This document shows, piece by piece, positions 54,593 through 64,000 of a stretch of DNA of 64,000 bases (the stretch's first letter is position 1; every line of letters begins with the position of its first letter). Made by a program: the position numbers and the translations under genes. The stretch lies in contig JAKZAP010000007.1 in assembly GCA_023053575.1 (NCBI GenBank), forward strand, positions 22,593,464 through 22,657,463, read 5' to 3'. The notes beneath the pieces were generated by a model. The model worked only from the letters and a program-made list of their open reading frames with translations. It did no database searches and was not told where the DNA came from. This DNA is from Branchinecta lynchi. Taxonomy: Eukaryota; Arthropoda; Branchiopoda; Anostraca; Branchinectidae.

Positions 54593-55240
54593 ACTCGCCA
54601 TTCCCCGAGGATTCTTGGGGGAATCAAGGGGAACGGCGAGAATAGGGGGAGTCACTCCACGCGGACTCCCCGTACGTAAAACACCGAGAACACGATCAAT
54701 GCTTCCAAACTAGATTTTGTTCGAAAAAAAAATATGCAGGTGATGAAATTAGTCTGGATCCACTTTATGTTTTGTTTTGTTTATCCTGATTGTTTGTTAA
54801 TTAATTTACATTGTTAATACTTGCAAACAAAAATGGCAACTATAATGAAAGATGACTTTTTCTCAACCATAATCAAACTCAGTATTGATCTCAGAAATTC
54901 TTATTAACCATCTCTAATATCTGTTTCTTCAAAAAAACAAGAACACCAGTAACTCTCAAAACTGATTCCCCTCCGAATCTGAAAGGGAGTCCTTTTTAAT
55001 GATGGTGATGGTAATCGCAGCATTCCCCGTCCTTGGGACTCACGAGAATAGAATAAATATACTACCCAAAAAGCTCGTGGGCGATGGCAACAAAAGTTTT
55101 ATAAATAAATTCTCTAACTTATAAAACTAACACACCCCTCTTATTCTAAAAATCTCGTTCTGTGCTGTACGTTCTACGGATAGTGAGTCGCTGGGACAAA
55201 CAAAAACGCGAGGACTTCTGAAAAGGAGTCCTCGGCGACC
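54593..55240. mobile_element. Same MITE family, copy 2, longer
   Basis: CTCGCCATTCCCCGAGGATT, GGGGGAGTCACTCCACGCGG and AAAAGGAGTCCTCGGCGACC follow copy 1 in order. Extra sequence lies in the middle (about 54790-54960, 55030-55150), perhaps the less-deleted form. Confidence 0.7.
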
Positions 55241-55929
55241 GTTTGACTACGCCTCAAGTTTGCGTCAACTTGGTGGGAAAGAAGTTTGCCACTTATGATG
55301 TGAGTGGATATACGTATTTCTTTTGGAGTGACTTCTCAATGCGCAAATTCACCGTTTCCGTTTTTGCAAAGCAACCGTAGGACTATTGTCAGAAATCATT
55401 ACCAAAAACCAAAACGACAAGATGCGGATCAGTTACCGGGGTATCAAATACCGTGGCATATGCAAAGCGCCATTTATAACTTGGTAAAGTTTGTCCGTCC
55501 GCCCGTCTGTTTCGCTAGCATGGTATTGGACCCGCCTTAGCATCGATTTCGGTATCAAAAGCCTTCTCTATTCCTCGATTAGTAATATTCTCCCTCGCCC
55601 CTATTCTCCCATACTTATTAGACCACAGCGAGAGAAATCCCAGAAAATCCCCAAACTAGCACATGCGGCCCCTCGTCATGAAAGATATAGGACGAGTTTC
55701 GTTCCAGCATTTGTTGAGTTGAACAATAACCGATATGTTAGTCCTTTTTAGTGTTTTTTGTTTGTTTCGTGACAAGATTATAGAGTGCTATGTTATTTAT
55801 CATTTTATACGACGAAAAGGTCAAAATCGGCGGTATCGCTGTGACAGCTGCTTTTGAAAAATAAAATTCTATTATATTCTACGATAACTTTGAAAGGATT
55901 TTGTTCTCACCTCACACCTAGTGGGAGGA
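55241..55929. other. DNAJC7 intron 5: nothing recognised
   Basis: TTTGTCCGTCCGCCCGTCTG near 55490 suggests a decayed head of a tetranucleotide-bearing repeat. No conserved frame. Confidence 0.45.
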
Positions 55930-56064
55930 TTCTTTGGTGAAAGTACAGTCCCCGCCCTATATTTAGGGGAGTGGGAAGGGGTTTCAAATTAAGGTGCAAT
56001 AATTTGTCGTCTAAAAGCTAGATACAAAATTGTCAATGTAGGGGTAAGGAGGCGTGCTGCATTA
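55930..56064 (+). repeat. Short fragment of the G-type repeat
   Basis: TATATTTAGGGGAGTGGGAA, GGGGTTTCAAATTAAGG and GTAGGGGTAAGGAGGCGTGC match the segment just before the 137-bp array at 23870-23960. Confidence 0.6.
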
Positions 56065-56280
56065 TGGTGGGTTTACACACTGCGTAAAATCCGAGCGTAT
56101 TTTACGAACGTTTTGAGCTTGAAAACATTTCTAGCAATACGGACGTATTAGACAAATCGGTCCGTTTTGTATTTAAGTACATCCGTATTGCTAGAAATGT
56201 TTTCAAGCTCAAAACGTGCGTAAAATATGCTCGCATATTTCAAAAGATGCTCGGATTTTACGCAGTGTGTAAATGGACCA
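56065..56280. mobile_element. Snap-back MITE (TGGTCCATTTRCAC family), copy 2
   Basis: Perfect TTA flanks (56062-56064, 56281-56283) and the same hairpin as 4080-4275, with a 20-bp partial duplication near the right end (AATATGCTCGCATATTTCAA). Confidence 0.88.
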
Positions 56281-57359
56281 TTAGTATCTGAAACTTATTT
56301 TCTCGTGGGAAAAGTAAGTGATGTTTTAAAGTTAAAGTTCAATGAGCACATCAAACTACCCCAGTCCCACTCTGTAACAACCTAGGAACACTGCTTACCC
56401 CCTAGCTCAGCAGCTTTTTCAACAGTTTCCTCTCTGTGGTATTTCAAAGCGTAATATTTTGGGCCAGTACATGCTCAGTTTACTAGCTTGGACAAAGATA
56501 AAAGTATGTTTCTTATAACACTTAGTAGGTCTTTATTTTATTCATAAATCAGTTTGTCTAATTCAGATATGAATAGGCTATTTGTTTTTTAATGATGTTT
56601 GTAGCTATGTTATTTTTATAAACTTATTGCATATTCTGGTACATTTTATAAAGCAAGTTAATCAAGCTTCACAACACTATTCCACAAAGAAAAACTTTTA
56701 GTAGGCACTTAAAACATGGAACTTCTGATGACACACTAGAACAATCAGGTAAACTGTATCTGCGGCTTGACTTTTTATTTCCTGCCACGGTATCCCAGCT
56801 CCTAAGATTTGGATCGCCGAAAAGCCAGAGAGGTAAAGACAAGGGATAACAAGAAAACTGTCGATTTTCGTAGCGCCTTCTAAAGGAAGTCGGAAACGTT
56901 TATTTGTGAAGGGGTGTGCATTGTGCTTTAAGCGAAAAGGGCTGAGATAATACAATCTAGTTGCCCATTGACTTAAGAGAGTTGAAGACTCGATGAAAAT
57001 GTGTTACTTCGTTGCTACATTATTCACAAATAATCAGTTTTCATATAGTAAAATTTTCCTGTCACGCGAGAAATAAGCCTCGTTTGTATCGAGATTCAAA
57101 TTTTCCCCGATACAATATAGAACAAACTTAATCGGGGTATATTGTACCGGGTTTTTTTTCAATCGGCCTTGTGTCCCCGGCTTGACCCTCTATTTATTAT
57201 GAATTTATACAGAAGTGTAATTAAAACCTTGAACGTTGAACCGCTGAACGTCATACTAGGGCGAATAGTGAAAAATACAAAATCTCTTAACACAGTCCGA
57301 GTTATGCAGTGTATTCAGGTAAATGACACACAAATAAGTTGGCTTTTCAGATAAACTTT
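56281..57359. other. DNAJC7 intron 5: nothing recognised
   Basis: The minus frame at 56698-56955 has no recognisable relative. Confidence 0.45.
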
Positions 57360-57500
57360 AACGAATAAGTCAGCTAACATTTGCTCTAGGGATATCCCGG
57401 TGCTTCTTGGCAAGGGTCCTTGTCATGCCGTGGCTAGAACTAGAAAAAACGAACCTAGTAGATCGTAGCTGGCTTATCCCGAGAGTTTGTTTTTGTTTAT
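57360..57500 (-). repeat. PLE terminal-repeat copy, minus strand, degraded
   Basis: ATAAGTCAGCTAACATTTGC, GGTGCTTCTTGGCAAGGGTC and CTTGTCATGCC are inverted counterparts of the ribozyme region. The core is CATGACAAGG on the minus strand and so is mutated. Confidence 0.55.
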
Positions 57501-57805
57501 AAACAATGTGACCTGAGCCTCGTTTTTGTTGCATGCTGCAGGTCCACTTCTCGGCCGATTCCGGACTGATTCTTTCTACATCCGTTTTTGCACTGCAGCG
57601 CTTCCGAAGAAGACGGCAGCGCTTCTCGAGAATCACGGACTTGCTCCCCGACCAAGTCCGTGCTTCCCTGCAAGATGCTGCAGCGCTGCCGCTTCAGCCA
57701 AGAAGAAACTGAATCCTAAAACGCATATTGGGCAAAAGCAAAGAAGTGCTGCGTGCGACAGCGCGATTGCAACACGAGGCTCTGAACTTGTTTTTTTTAC
57801 TTTAG

Positions 57806-57970
57806 AGAGCCAAGCAGTTGAAGACGAAAAAAGAAGAGGGAAATACAGCTTTCAAGCAAGGAAAGCTGACTGATGCTCTTTCCCTTTACACGGAGGCCTT
57901 AGGAATTGATCCTGTCAACAAACTGACCAATGCAAAACTCTGCTACAACCGAGCACTCGTCAATTCAAAG
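57806..57970 (+). CDS. DNAJC7: DNAJC7-like co-chaperone, exon 6 (TPR 7-8)
   Basis: The acceptor TTTTTACTTTAG|AG and donor AAG|GTAGGA bound 165 bases, 55 whole codons, residues 297-351. Frame matters: the correct frame reads [55 protein letters not shown]; the longer open frame across this spot is a different, spurious one. KKE.GN.AFK.G....[23 protein letters not shown] is shared with human DNAJC7, an exceptionally strong match. Confidence 0.97.
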
Positions 57971-58140
57971 GTAGGATTTGTTTCTTTTTGATTTTGTTTA
58001 TTGTCACTAACTATAGTTCACAGACTAGTGTATTATGGCTCTTGTAGCCTTCGGCTCAAGCGCCCAAGACTGGTCACTTTTCCTTCGGTCGTTCCGGTGA
58101 TTGCGAGTTAAGGTACTTCTAGACTATCTGGGACGATGAA
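57971..58140 (+). repeat. DNAJC7 intron 6 start, with an S-like fragment
   Basis: GATTGCGAGTTAAGGTACTT and GGGACGATGAAACTT near 58095-58142 match the S core. It is truncated on both sides. Confidence 0.5.
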
Positions 58141-58450
58141 ACTTAAATATTCATTTAGCCCAAGGTAACTGCGAATCATATTGGAACACATTATTTCCAA
58201 TACAAGAATAAGGAAAAATCTTTACCCCCGCAACGACCCAATTGACCAGCAGAACCAGAAGCTGTGTCCCAAACGAAATCGCAACACCAGGTTTTCCAAC
58301 CAAGCTCAGGAAGAAATTCACAAAATCAGATATTTAAGAAAGAATTTCCAGTTGTTTTTCCACAAGTTCATTTTCCAGCTTGAGGGGCTTGAGCCTGAAG
58401 AGGACCCTTGCCAAAAAGGGCCGAAAAATAGCTCTAATAAAATGATGAAA
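58141..58450 (+). repeat. PLE terminal-repeat copy, second subfamily
   Basis: It begins AATATTCATTTAGCCCAAGG then AACTGCGAATCATATTGGA, the inverted end of this subfamily. It runs to a ribozyme-like core at 58388 and breaks off after GAAAAATAGCTCTAATAAAA. Confidence 0.65.
58388..58440 (+). ncRNA. Hammerhead-like core, 3'-truncated
   Basis: TTGAGC, then a consensus CTGAAGA (58395-58401), stem II GGACCCTT/AAGGGCC and GAAA. Stem III and the cleavage site are lost, so it cannot cleave. Confidence 0.45.
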
Positions 58451-58826
58451 CTTGCCAGGCTATCAGGGACTCGACAAGATTGACTTTGAAAATGCCACCC
58501 CGATCTGACCATTGCTGGTGGAGGATAGGCATGGGATCTGGGAGAGTATAGGGAGAAGAACCTGTAAATGCTGTAATCTAGTGGCATGCGTAACTTTCGG
58601 ACGGGCGATCGGAAGTGAGTGAAAAATTTGGATTTTAACCATGATAATTTCGAGAAGATTAAAAGCGATACCCGTCTATCTGTCTTAGAATGAGATAATT
58701 TGTCCAGTGCAGCACATCTCTACCCTACCAGAGTGTAAGAACAAAGTCTAGCAAAATTCATATCAAGAGAAATCGGAAAAGAAATCGGACAAAATTAATG
58801 ACATTTTCTTTCTTTATCTCTTCTTA
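58451..58826. other. DNAJC7 intron 6: nothing firm
   Basis: Decayed S-like phrases (ATGAAACTTGCCAGGCTATC near 58446, CGTAACTTTCGGACGGGCGA near 58587). No gene. Confidence 0.5.
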
Positions 58827-59132
58827 GAGCGTGTTCCACCCTTCTAACAATAGTTACTATTAGTTACTATTTCCGTTCCATCCTCACGAAAAGTTACTAT
58901 GCTGACCGTTCCAACCTTGTCGGAATAGTAATTAATAGTTACTATTTGCTGACCATGCTCGGGAGCGTAGTAAGCGTAGTAACTACGCATCTCTGTAACG
59001 TGATTGGTTGGGTTCGCCCCTGGCGTGAGATCATGCTGGAAAATAGAAAAAATCGTTCCAGCCTTGACGGCAAAAAAACAGAATTCGTGACGTCAGGCGT
59101 AGTAACTACGGTAAGTAGGATGGAACACGCTC
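58827..59132 (+). mobile_element. MITE (GAGCGTGTTCCA family), complete
   Basis: GAGCGTGTTCCACCC and GATGGAACACGCTC inverted ends are flanked by TTA on both sides (58824-58826, 59133-59135). 306 bp, no coding sequence. A TTA duplication suggests PIF/Harbinger-type mobilisation. Confidence 0.87.
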
Positions 59133-59363
59133 TTAGAGCCTGGTCACACTGGGCTTAAAACGGCGCCGTTTTGACAATCTGCCCAGAAATCTCCGCTGTT
59201 TTCTCGGCAAAATGGGTCTACAAATCTGCGCAGATTGGGTCGGTCGCCGGTGAGGTTTTGAAAATCCTCAGGGGACGTGACGGTTGATGGCTTTGGGGTC
59301 AAAGCTCCGTTGCAGTTTTCGAGAGTGAATTCCTGGAGTTCTAATTCGGTTATTCTTTTACAG

Positions 59364-59535
59364 CTGAAGAAATTCAGTCAGGCAGTGATTGACTGTACGG
59401 AGGCCATTAAGCTCGACGAGTCGTACGTCAAAGCGTTCCTGCTTCGGGCCAAGTCTTACGGCGAAACGGAGCAATATGATGAGTGCGTTCGGGACTACGA
59501 GACTTGTATGAAGCTTGAAAGAAACGCCAATAGAG
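59364..59535 (+). CDS. DNAJC7: DNAJC7-like co-chaperone, exon 7 (TPR 8-9)
   Basis: The acceptor ATTCTTTTACAG|CT and donor AG|GTACGA bound 172 bases, residues 352-408 plus one base. It encodes LKKFSQAVIDCTEAIKLDES, YVKAFLLRAKSYGETEQYDE, CVRDYETCMKLERNANR. L.K...AI.DCT.A.KLD..Y.KA.LRRA and ETEQYEE.VRDYE are the last two TPRs of human DNAJC7. In the human protein the J domain follows about 20 residues later; no HPD-containing frame occurs between here and 64000, so it lies beyond the window. Confidence 0.96.
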
Positions 59536-59579
59536 GTACGAAAGTTTTTTTTTTTCCTGCCAGTAATCTGTCGGGTAAT

Positions 59580-60060
59580 GCTCAAAGGACGCCTCGCACT
59601 ACATAATGTTTCTGCTTAGATGTTCTGAAATAGATTTGACGCTGGAAAACGGATAAGTCAGCTATGTTTTATTAGATCCATATTTCGGCCCGTCTTGGCA
59701 AGGGTTCTCTTTCGGCTCTAGCCGCTCAAGCAGGAAAATTAACTTGTGAAAAAAACAGTTAAAGATTCTTCCTCAAATGTCTGATTTTGTGAACTTCTTC
59801 TTTGAAAATTGGTTAGAGTTAAAAAGGGGCTTTTAACGGGGGCCGAAATATAGCTCTGGTATTATGTAGCTGACTTATCCGTTTTGGACCGTCCAATATG
59901 ATTCGCAGCCAGCTTGGGCTGAAGGAATGTCTATGTTCTGAAACAGTTGACCAATTTACAACTTAGAGAAAATTACACACGGCTTCTGCTGTTTTAGCCT
60001 CTTTTCATATCCCTTTCCTTGGATGACAGTCTTGGCAAAATTTGCAAAACCCGTCTCCAG
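59580..60060. repeat. Mixed fragments: PLE terminal repeats and family R
   Basis: An inverted PLE repeat (about 59640-59740: CGGATAAGTCAGCTATG, CGTCTTGGCAAGGGTTC), a direct one (59825-59935: GGGCCGAAATATAGCTCTGG, AGCTGACTTATCCG, GATTCGCAGCCAGCTTGGGC), and family R phrases (AAAGGACGCCTCGCACTACA near 59583; GCTGTTTTAGCCTCTTTTC near 59989) lie together. Confidence 0.6.
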
Positions 60061-60436
60061 ACGAATTCGGAAACAATGATCGGGCGCATGATCCGCCACG
60101 TAAAGAGACACAACTTGGCAAGCGTGATGTTCAGTGTATTGCTAATACAAGATACAGGACACAATTTATGAAAATTAATACACTCGGGAACGAGAAGTAC
60201 GACGTGTCATTTAAATCAATTATATACATCCTTGCGTTACATATTGTGAAATGTATCACTTCTCTTCCAACGTGACACACCCATTTGTAACGTTTGATTT
60301 TTTTTATTTTTTTTTTTTTTATCCAGCATGCTGACGCGTGAGCTTGTGCAGATTCCGAAGTCGCCTAGGATTTAATCATTCTTGCCATGGCTGACGAGAA
60401 AAGCATGGAGAGATTTGCCGTAGAGATTGTACCGTA
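60061..60436. other. Intron 7 of DNAJC7: nothing recognised
   Basis: T run at 60298-60319; no conserved frame. Confidence 0.45.
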
Positions 60437-61130
60437 ATTTATAATAATAATTTATTCCTCACGCCTCTCAATACAAAACTTCTACATAACTGACAACTTT
60501 TTAAAAGAAAAATGATATGGCAGGGCGAGGAGCGGATCGACTGCGGCACGATTGCCATTTAAAGTCGTCCAACGTTGAAAGTCTCGAGATATGGTATGTT
60601 TATGTTTAGGCTATTGGAGAAGGATTCCAGTGATTTCATCTTTTCGACTGGAAATGGCAGTTTGTTCCAGATCCTGATGACTCGGGGTATGAACGAATGA
60701 TGGTAAGAATTAGATCTTGCAATCTTCATCTTCACAGGCTCCAACTGCAGACTATGCGATCTTGTGTTGCTTTGGGGAGTTATTTGAACAAGCTTGTCTT
60801 TTACGTTCCCAAAATTCTCGTGAACTATCTTGAAGAGAGTTTTTAAGTCTAAGATCGTTCTTCTTGTCTCAAGTTTATGGAGAGTGAGCCTTCTTAGAGC
60901 TTCGTCATACGGAAGGTTTCTGAATCCTTGAAGTCCTTTTACAAAGCGTTTCTGGACTCGTTCTATTCTGTCAATATCCTTTTTGAGATATGGCGACCAG
61001 ATGACAGTGGCGTACTCAAGCTGTGGCCTGACGTAGGTTGTGTACGCTGAGATCTTTGAGTGAATGTCAAGGTATCGTAGGGAGTGGATGAGTAGCCAAA
61101 GAGTATTTGATGCTTTACGCACAACCAGGC
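60437..61130 (-). mobile_element. LINE 3' end, 5'-truncated, frame intact
   Basis: A minus-strand frame of 187 codons (61122-60559) is the C-terminal part of a non-LTR polyprotein: YTTYVRPQLEYATVIWSPYL, DIDRIERVQKRFVKGLQGFR, then LTLHKLETRR, DLKTLFKI, FIPRVIRIWNKLP, ending at its natural stop. RP.LEYA..IWSP, IE.VQ.RF.K and WN.LP are standard blocks of CR1/L2/jockey-type LINEs. Downstream come AATAAA and an ATT microsatellite tail (about 60440-60455). There are no frame breaks, so this is a fairly young insertion. The first reading codon is not a real start. Confidence 0.9.
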
Positions 61131-61145
61131 CGCCCTGGTTGTGCG
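61118..61145. repeat. 12-bp perfect palindrome arms at the LINE truncation point
   Basis: CGCACAACCAGG (61118-61129), a CCGC spacer, then CCTGGTTGTGCG (61134-61145). It coincides with the 5' end of LINE similarity. Confidence 0.85.
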
Positions 61146-61149
61146 GCCT

Positions 61150-61599
61150 GGTAAAAATTTAGTGGTAAAAACCATATTTGTGCCAAATTTGTAAGCAGAG
61201 AAGGAATTTATAAGACCAGTTCAGTTCAGATTATTCATAAAAATAAAAAAAACACCAGTAACTGTTTATGGCCCCAGCATAAGACCTAACATAAGGCCTG
61301 GCAATGGGCGGGGCTTATTTTTTATTCATCTAATCTTAAGGGAAACAAACCAAAGAAAGAAAAAAGAAAGAAAAAGAAGGAGAGAAAAAAGAAGAATGAA
61401 GACATAACAAACTGACAAGAAATATCCACTAGCGAACGATCTTCCATCACCAAAGCGCCCTTGCCCCCCCCCCAAAAAAAAAGAAGGAAAAAAGAAGAAA
61501 GGAAATTATGTTTTGGAGCATTATGTTTTCGATAAGAAAAAGGACTTGGTCCTAAGTATGGAATTCAAGTAGCTGAGAGAGAGAACGAAGGGTTTAGTT
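61150..61599. other. Intron 7 of DNAJC7: purine-rich sequence
   Basis: Long AAAG/GAAA-rich stretch at 61340-61400 and A/C runs at 61463-61482; no gene. Confidence 0.5.
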
Positions 61600-61790
61600 T
61601 TCCCACAAGTTCGTATTCACAATTTGAGCGGCTTTGAGCCTGAAGTGGACCCTTGCCAAGAAGGGCCGAAATATATCTCTAACAATATTCAGCTGACGTA
61701 TCCGTTTAGCACTACCAATCTGATGCATCTGTTTTTCAGTGCCAAATATGATTCGCAGTCCGCTTGGGCTGATGGAATATTTTTCATGTA
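61600..61790 (+). repeat. PLE terminal-repeat copy, second subfamily
   Basis: ACCCTTGCCAAGAAGGGCCG, AGCTGACGTATCCGTTTAGC and ATGATTCGCAGTCCGCTTGG match the copies at 27180 and 59825. Confidence 0.7.
61633..61711 (+). ncRNA. Hammerhead-like core, second subfamily
   Basis: TGAGC (stem I), CTGAAGT at 61640 (one mismatch to CTGANGA), stem II, GAAA at 61668, GTATC ending 61702, one unpaired C, then GTTTA pairing with TGAGC. Stem I differs in sequence from the other subfamily (ACAGC/GTTGT) yet still pairs in the same offset register. The A-to-T change in the core probably inactivates this copy. Confidence 0.45.
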
Positions 61791-62836
61791 TATTAGTGAC
61801 GTAAATATTGGTAATTTTTCGATATATGTACTAAATTTTCAAGCAGAGAAGAAATTTGGAATACCCTAACCTAAGTATGAAAGCTGAGAGAGAGAGAATG
61901 AAGGGTTGCCCAGAGGCAAACCTGTAAGGGACTAATTACCCTCAAAGCAGAACATCAACAACGAAAAAAAGTTCGACGAAAATAAAGAGAAAACGAAAGA
62001 TGGGAAGAAAGGAGCTTGACTTGCTCGGTCTGGGACGCCCAACCAAAAAACAACGAGTACTAAAAAAATCCTTTTTCTTCAGCGGGGGGAGGGGAAGGGC
62101 CCATAGATATGGGACCGAGTCGTCACAGTAAGAGGTGAGACTGAGTGTGGAAGTAGGTAGATGACTCTAAGAAGTTTGAAAACAGATAACACAAGGATGC
62201 GCAGTTTATGTATAACACTTGGGATGTGATCTGTTGCGGTTTTGCAAACTTTATGCATTAAACGCTATGTATAGCAAGTGTTGCAGATCGTCGTGTGTGA
62301 AATAGTAAGTTAGAAAGACTACGAACCCCATACATCTCCGAAGAGTTGTGTACTTCCTAACGCTCCATGCTACTAACAATAGCAGCGTTCGTTTTCGTCG
62401 TTCGTGTTCGCCGTTCCAACCGTGGTTTTACTATAAGCGTTTTCATTATAATGTCGTTCGTGAACGGCGTTGGACTGCCGAGAATAAAGGATTTTCTTTG
62501 TTCAGTTGAACCGGTGTTTCATTCGTCGTTCCTAAAATGACGAACGAAGGCGGAACGTCAGTTTCACCATCTCGGCTCGGTATTTAGGCGCGAACTTCAA
62601 AATTCTCGGCAAAACTAATTAAACTTGTAAATATAATATAAATAAAACTAAGCTTAAAATATAACTAAGCTTAAAAACAGTGGGCCTGTTATACTAAAAT
62701 CCATTTTTGTACTATTATAGCTGCTGTTTTAAATATTAAGTTAGTTCGACTATTAACTCTTTCGTATCAACTTCGTTTGTGAAACGACGTTTTTTTTACT
62801 TCCTTTCACAGAAGATCGAATTAACTGCCACAGAGA
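61791..62836. other. Intron 7 of DNAJC7: one MITE fragment, otherwise nothing
   Basis: GATAACACAAGGATGCGCAG at 62187 marks a fragment of the 46.0-kb MITE family (about 62177-62290). A CG-rich stretch at 62380-62600 has repeated CGTTCG/GAACG phrases. No conserved frame. Confidence 0.5.
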
Positions 62837-64000
62837 ATGGTTAAAAACCAAAACTGGTCCGATGCCCTTGAGTGTGATTACGCAAACGAATTAACAGAGA
62901 CTGTATGCAACGAGTTGCACCTGAAATATCATGAAATATTTCGAGAAAAAGTTCTAGTCTCTAAGCCACAATGTAAACCTTGGAGATCAAGTGAAGTGAA
63001 ATCTCTGGTAATCGAGCGAGATAATCTGTACAAATCGGGATTGCGCTCCGAGGCGAAGAAACTTCGGAATCTAATTGTGAGCAAGATCAGAAAGTGTCGG
63101 AAAGATTACGGAGTACGAAGTGTTCTGTCTTTGATAAAAACAAACCCAAGAAATTTTCATACAAAGGTACAACAAATGATGGGGAAGGACAAAAAGCCCT
63201 TAAGTGTTTATGACAGCGAGGGCAACCCCCTTAGCGCAAAGATCATAAATGACCACTTTGCAACAATTTGCAGAGTGCACCCCCCTTTAATTCAATTGCC
63301 TGACAAGGCCCCCAGTTCAGAAATACCTGTGATTGATCCAAACGCAGCATTTGAAAAACTACAAAAACTTGATACTAGTAAAAGTAACTATCTGGGCGAG
63401 ATTTGTACCGCAGTTTTTAATCCATGTTTTTTAGATGGTATTTTTCGAAAGTGTTTTAAAAGGGCTTTTATTACCCCAACACCCAAGACCCGAAATGTTA
63501 AGACCGTGCATGATCTCAGGCCGATTTCAAAGAAGCCAGTACTCTCGAACGTGTTGGAAAGCTTTATTTTGGAGTCCTTTCTCAGTGACAAAGTTGGACC
63601 CTGCGCAGTTTGGGTTTCGACAAGGGCATAGCACAACCCATTATTTAGTAAGATTACTGGATGCACTAATGAAACATCTAGAGAATGATAATTCGTATGC
63701 TGAAATTATTTTGGGTGATGTTATAAAGGCTTTCGACAGCATTAATCATCAAGTTGCAGTTGACGAAGCAAGAGCAATGGGGGCTCGTGAATTCATTGTT
63801 CGGTTAGTTGCTAGTTTTTAACGGGTAGGACTCAGTGTGTTATGTTAAGTCCAGACAACATTTCCAGCTTTTTAGATATATTTTGTGGAACCCCGCAAGG
63901 CACGAATTTGGGGCCTTTAATCTTTTCGATCGTTTTTAACCGCGTTTTGACCCATGTTTTCAATCGTTTTAAGTTTGCTGACGACCTATCGACATTATCC
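62837..64000 (+). pseudogene. LINE (non-LTR) reverse transcriptase, running off the window
   Basis: Linker and polymerase of a LINE ORF2. The linker has KPWRSSEVKSLVIERDNLYK and FHTKVQQMMGKDKKP. The fingers region is RPISKKPVLSNVLE. After a frameshift near 63600 come KLDPAQFGFRQGHSTTHYLV, ILGDVIKAFDSINHQ (motif A), CGTPQGTNLGPLIFSIVFN (motif B, about 63875-63935) and FKFADDLSTL (motif C, catalytic FADD) at the very edge. There is an upstream in-frame stop at 62822 and no endonuclease. It has at least one frameshift and, near 63821-63860, a stop. Copy differs from the 42.8-kb and 60.5-kb LINEs. The rest lies 3' of the window. Confidence 0.88.

Noticed and set aside
56698..56955. Minus frame of 85 codons as a gene
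   Set aside because: No conserved motif, no splice or start context, and length is within chance for AT-rich DNA.
57526..57873. A 115-codon plus frame across DNAJC7 exon 6
   Set aside because: It crosses the acceptor and reads the exon in the wrong frame; the frame starting at 57806 matches DNAJC7 and both neighbouring phases.

Overview
This is 64 kb of invertebrate animal nuclear DNA, judged from spliceosomal introns with GT-AG borders, long introns and many kinds of transposable element. The species cannot be fixed from the sequence. Only one conserved host gene is clear. It is a plus-strand homologue of DNAJC7 (TPR2), the TPR/J-domain co-chaperone that links Hsp70 and Hsp90. Seven exons (4367-4581, 27411-27499, 35299-35420, 36682-36989, 53679-53832, 57806-57970, 59364-59535) join in frame to give about 408 residues: an acidic N-terminus and the whole TPR array. 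The J domain is not in the window and must lie 3' of it.

A second candidate gene, an intronless-looking Ser/Pro-rich reading frame of 649 codons (12060-14006), sits on the same strand inside DNAJC7 intron 1. Its apparent stop overlaps a good splice donor.

Nearly everything else is mobile DNA in the introns. The most informative part is a set of nested insertions. (1) A Penelope-like element (PLE; 22932-26718) carries a 5'-truncated reverse transcriptase with an intact GIY-YIG endonuclease and inverted terminal repeats. It sits inside a 2.7-kb satellite-like element (S), and a second S copy at 50481-53209 preserves the empty site. (2) The PLE terminal repeats contain hammerhead-ribozyme-like cores, and more than ten related copies are spread through the window. 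(3) A 323-bp snap-back derivative of the PLE, with a 12-bp target duplication, is inserted inside the transposase remnant of a MULE-type DNA transposon (28811-30147).

The other residents are four LINE fragments (42766-44304, 47580-48025 and 60437-61130 on minus; 62837-64000 on plus), a tRNA-derived SINE, a possible gag remnant, and at least eight families of short inverted-repeat elements (MITEs). Target duplications of the MITEs (8-bp, TTAA, TA, TTA/CTA/TAA) point to hAT, piggyBac, Tc1/mariner and PIF/Harbinger-like mobilisers. One MITE ends 25 bp before exon 3, another 53 bp before exon 4, and two abut the first coding exon. Reading was by eye; borders of old repeats are approximate.
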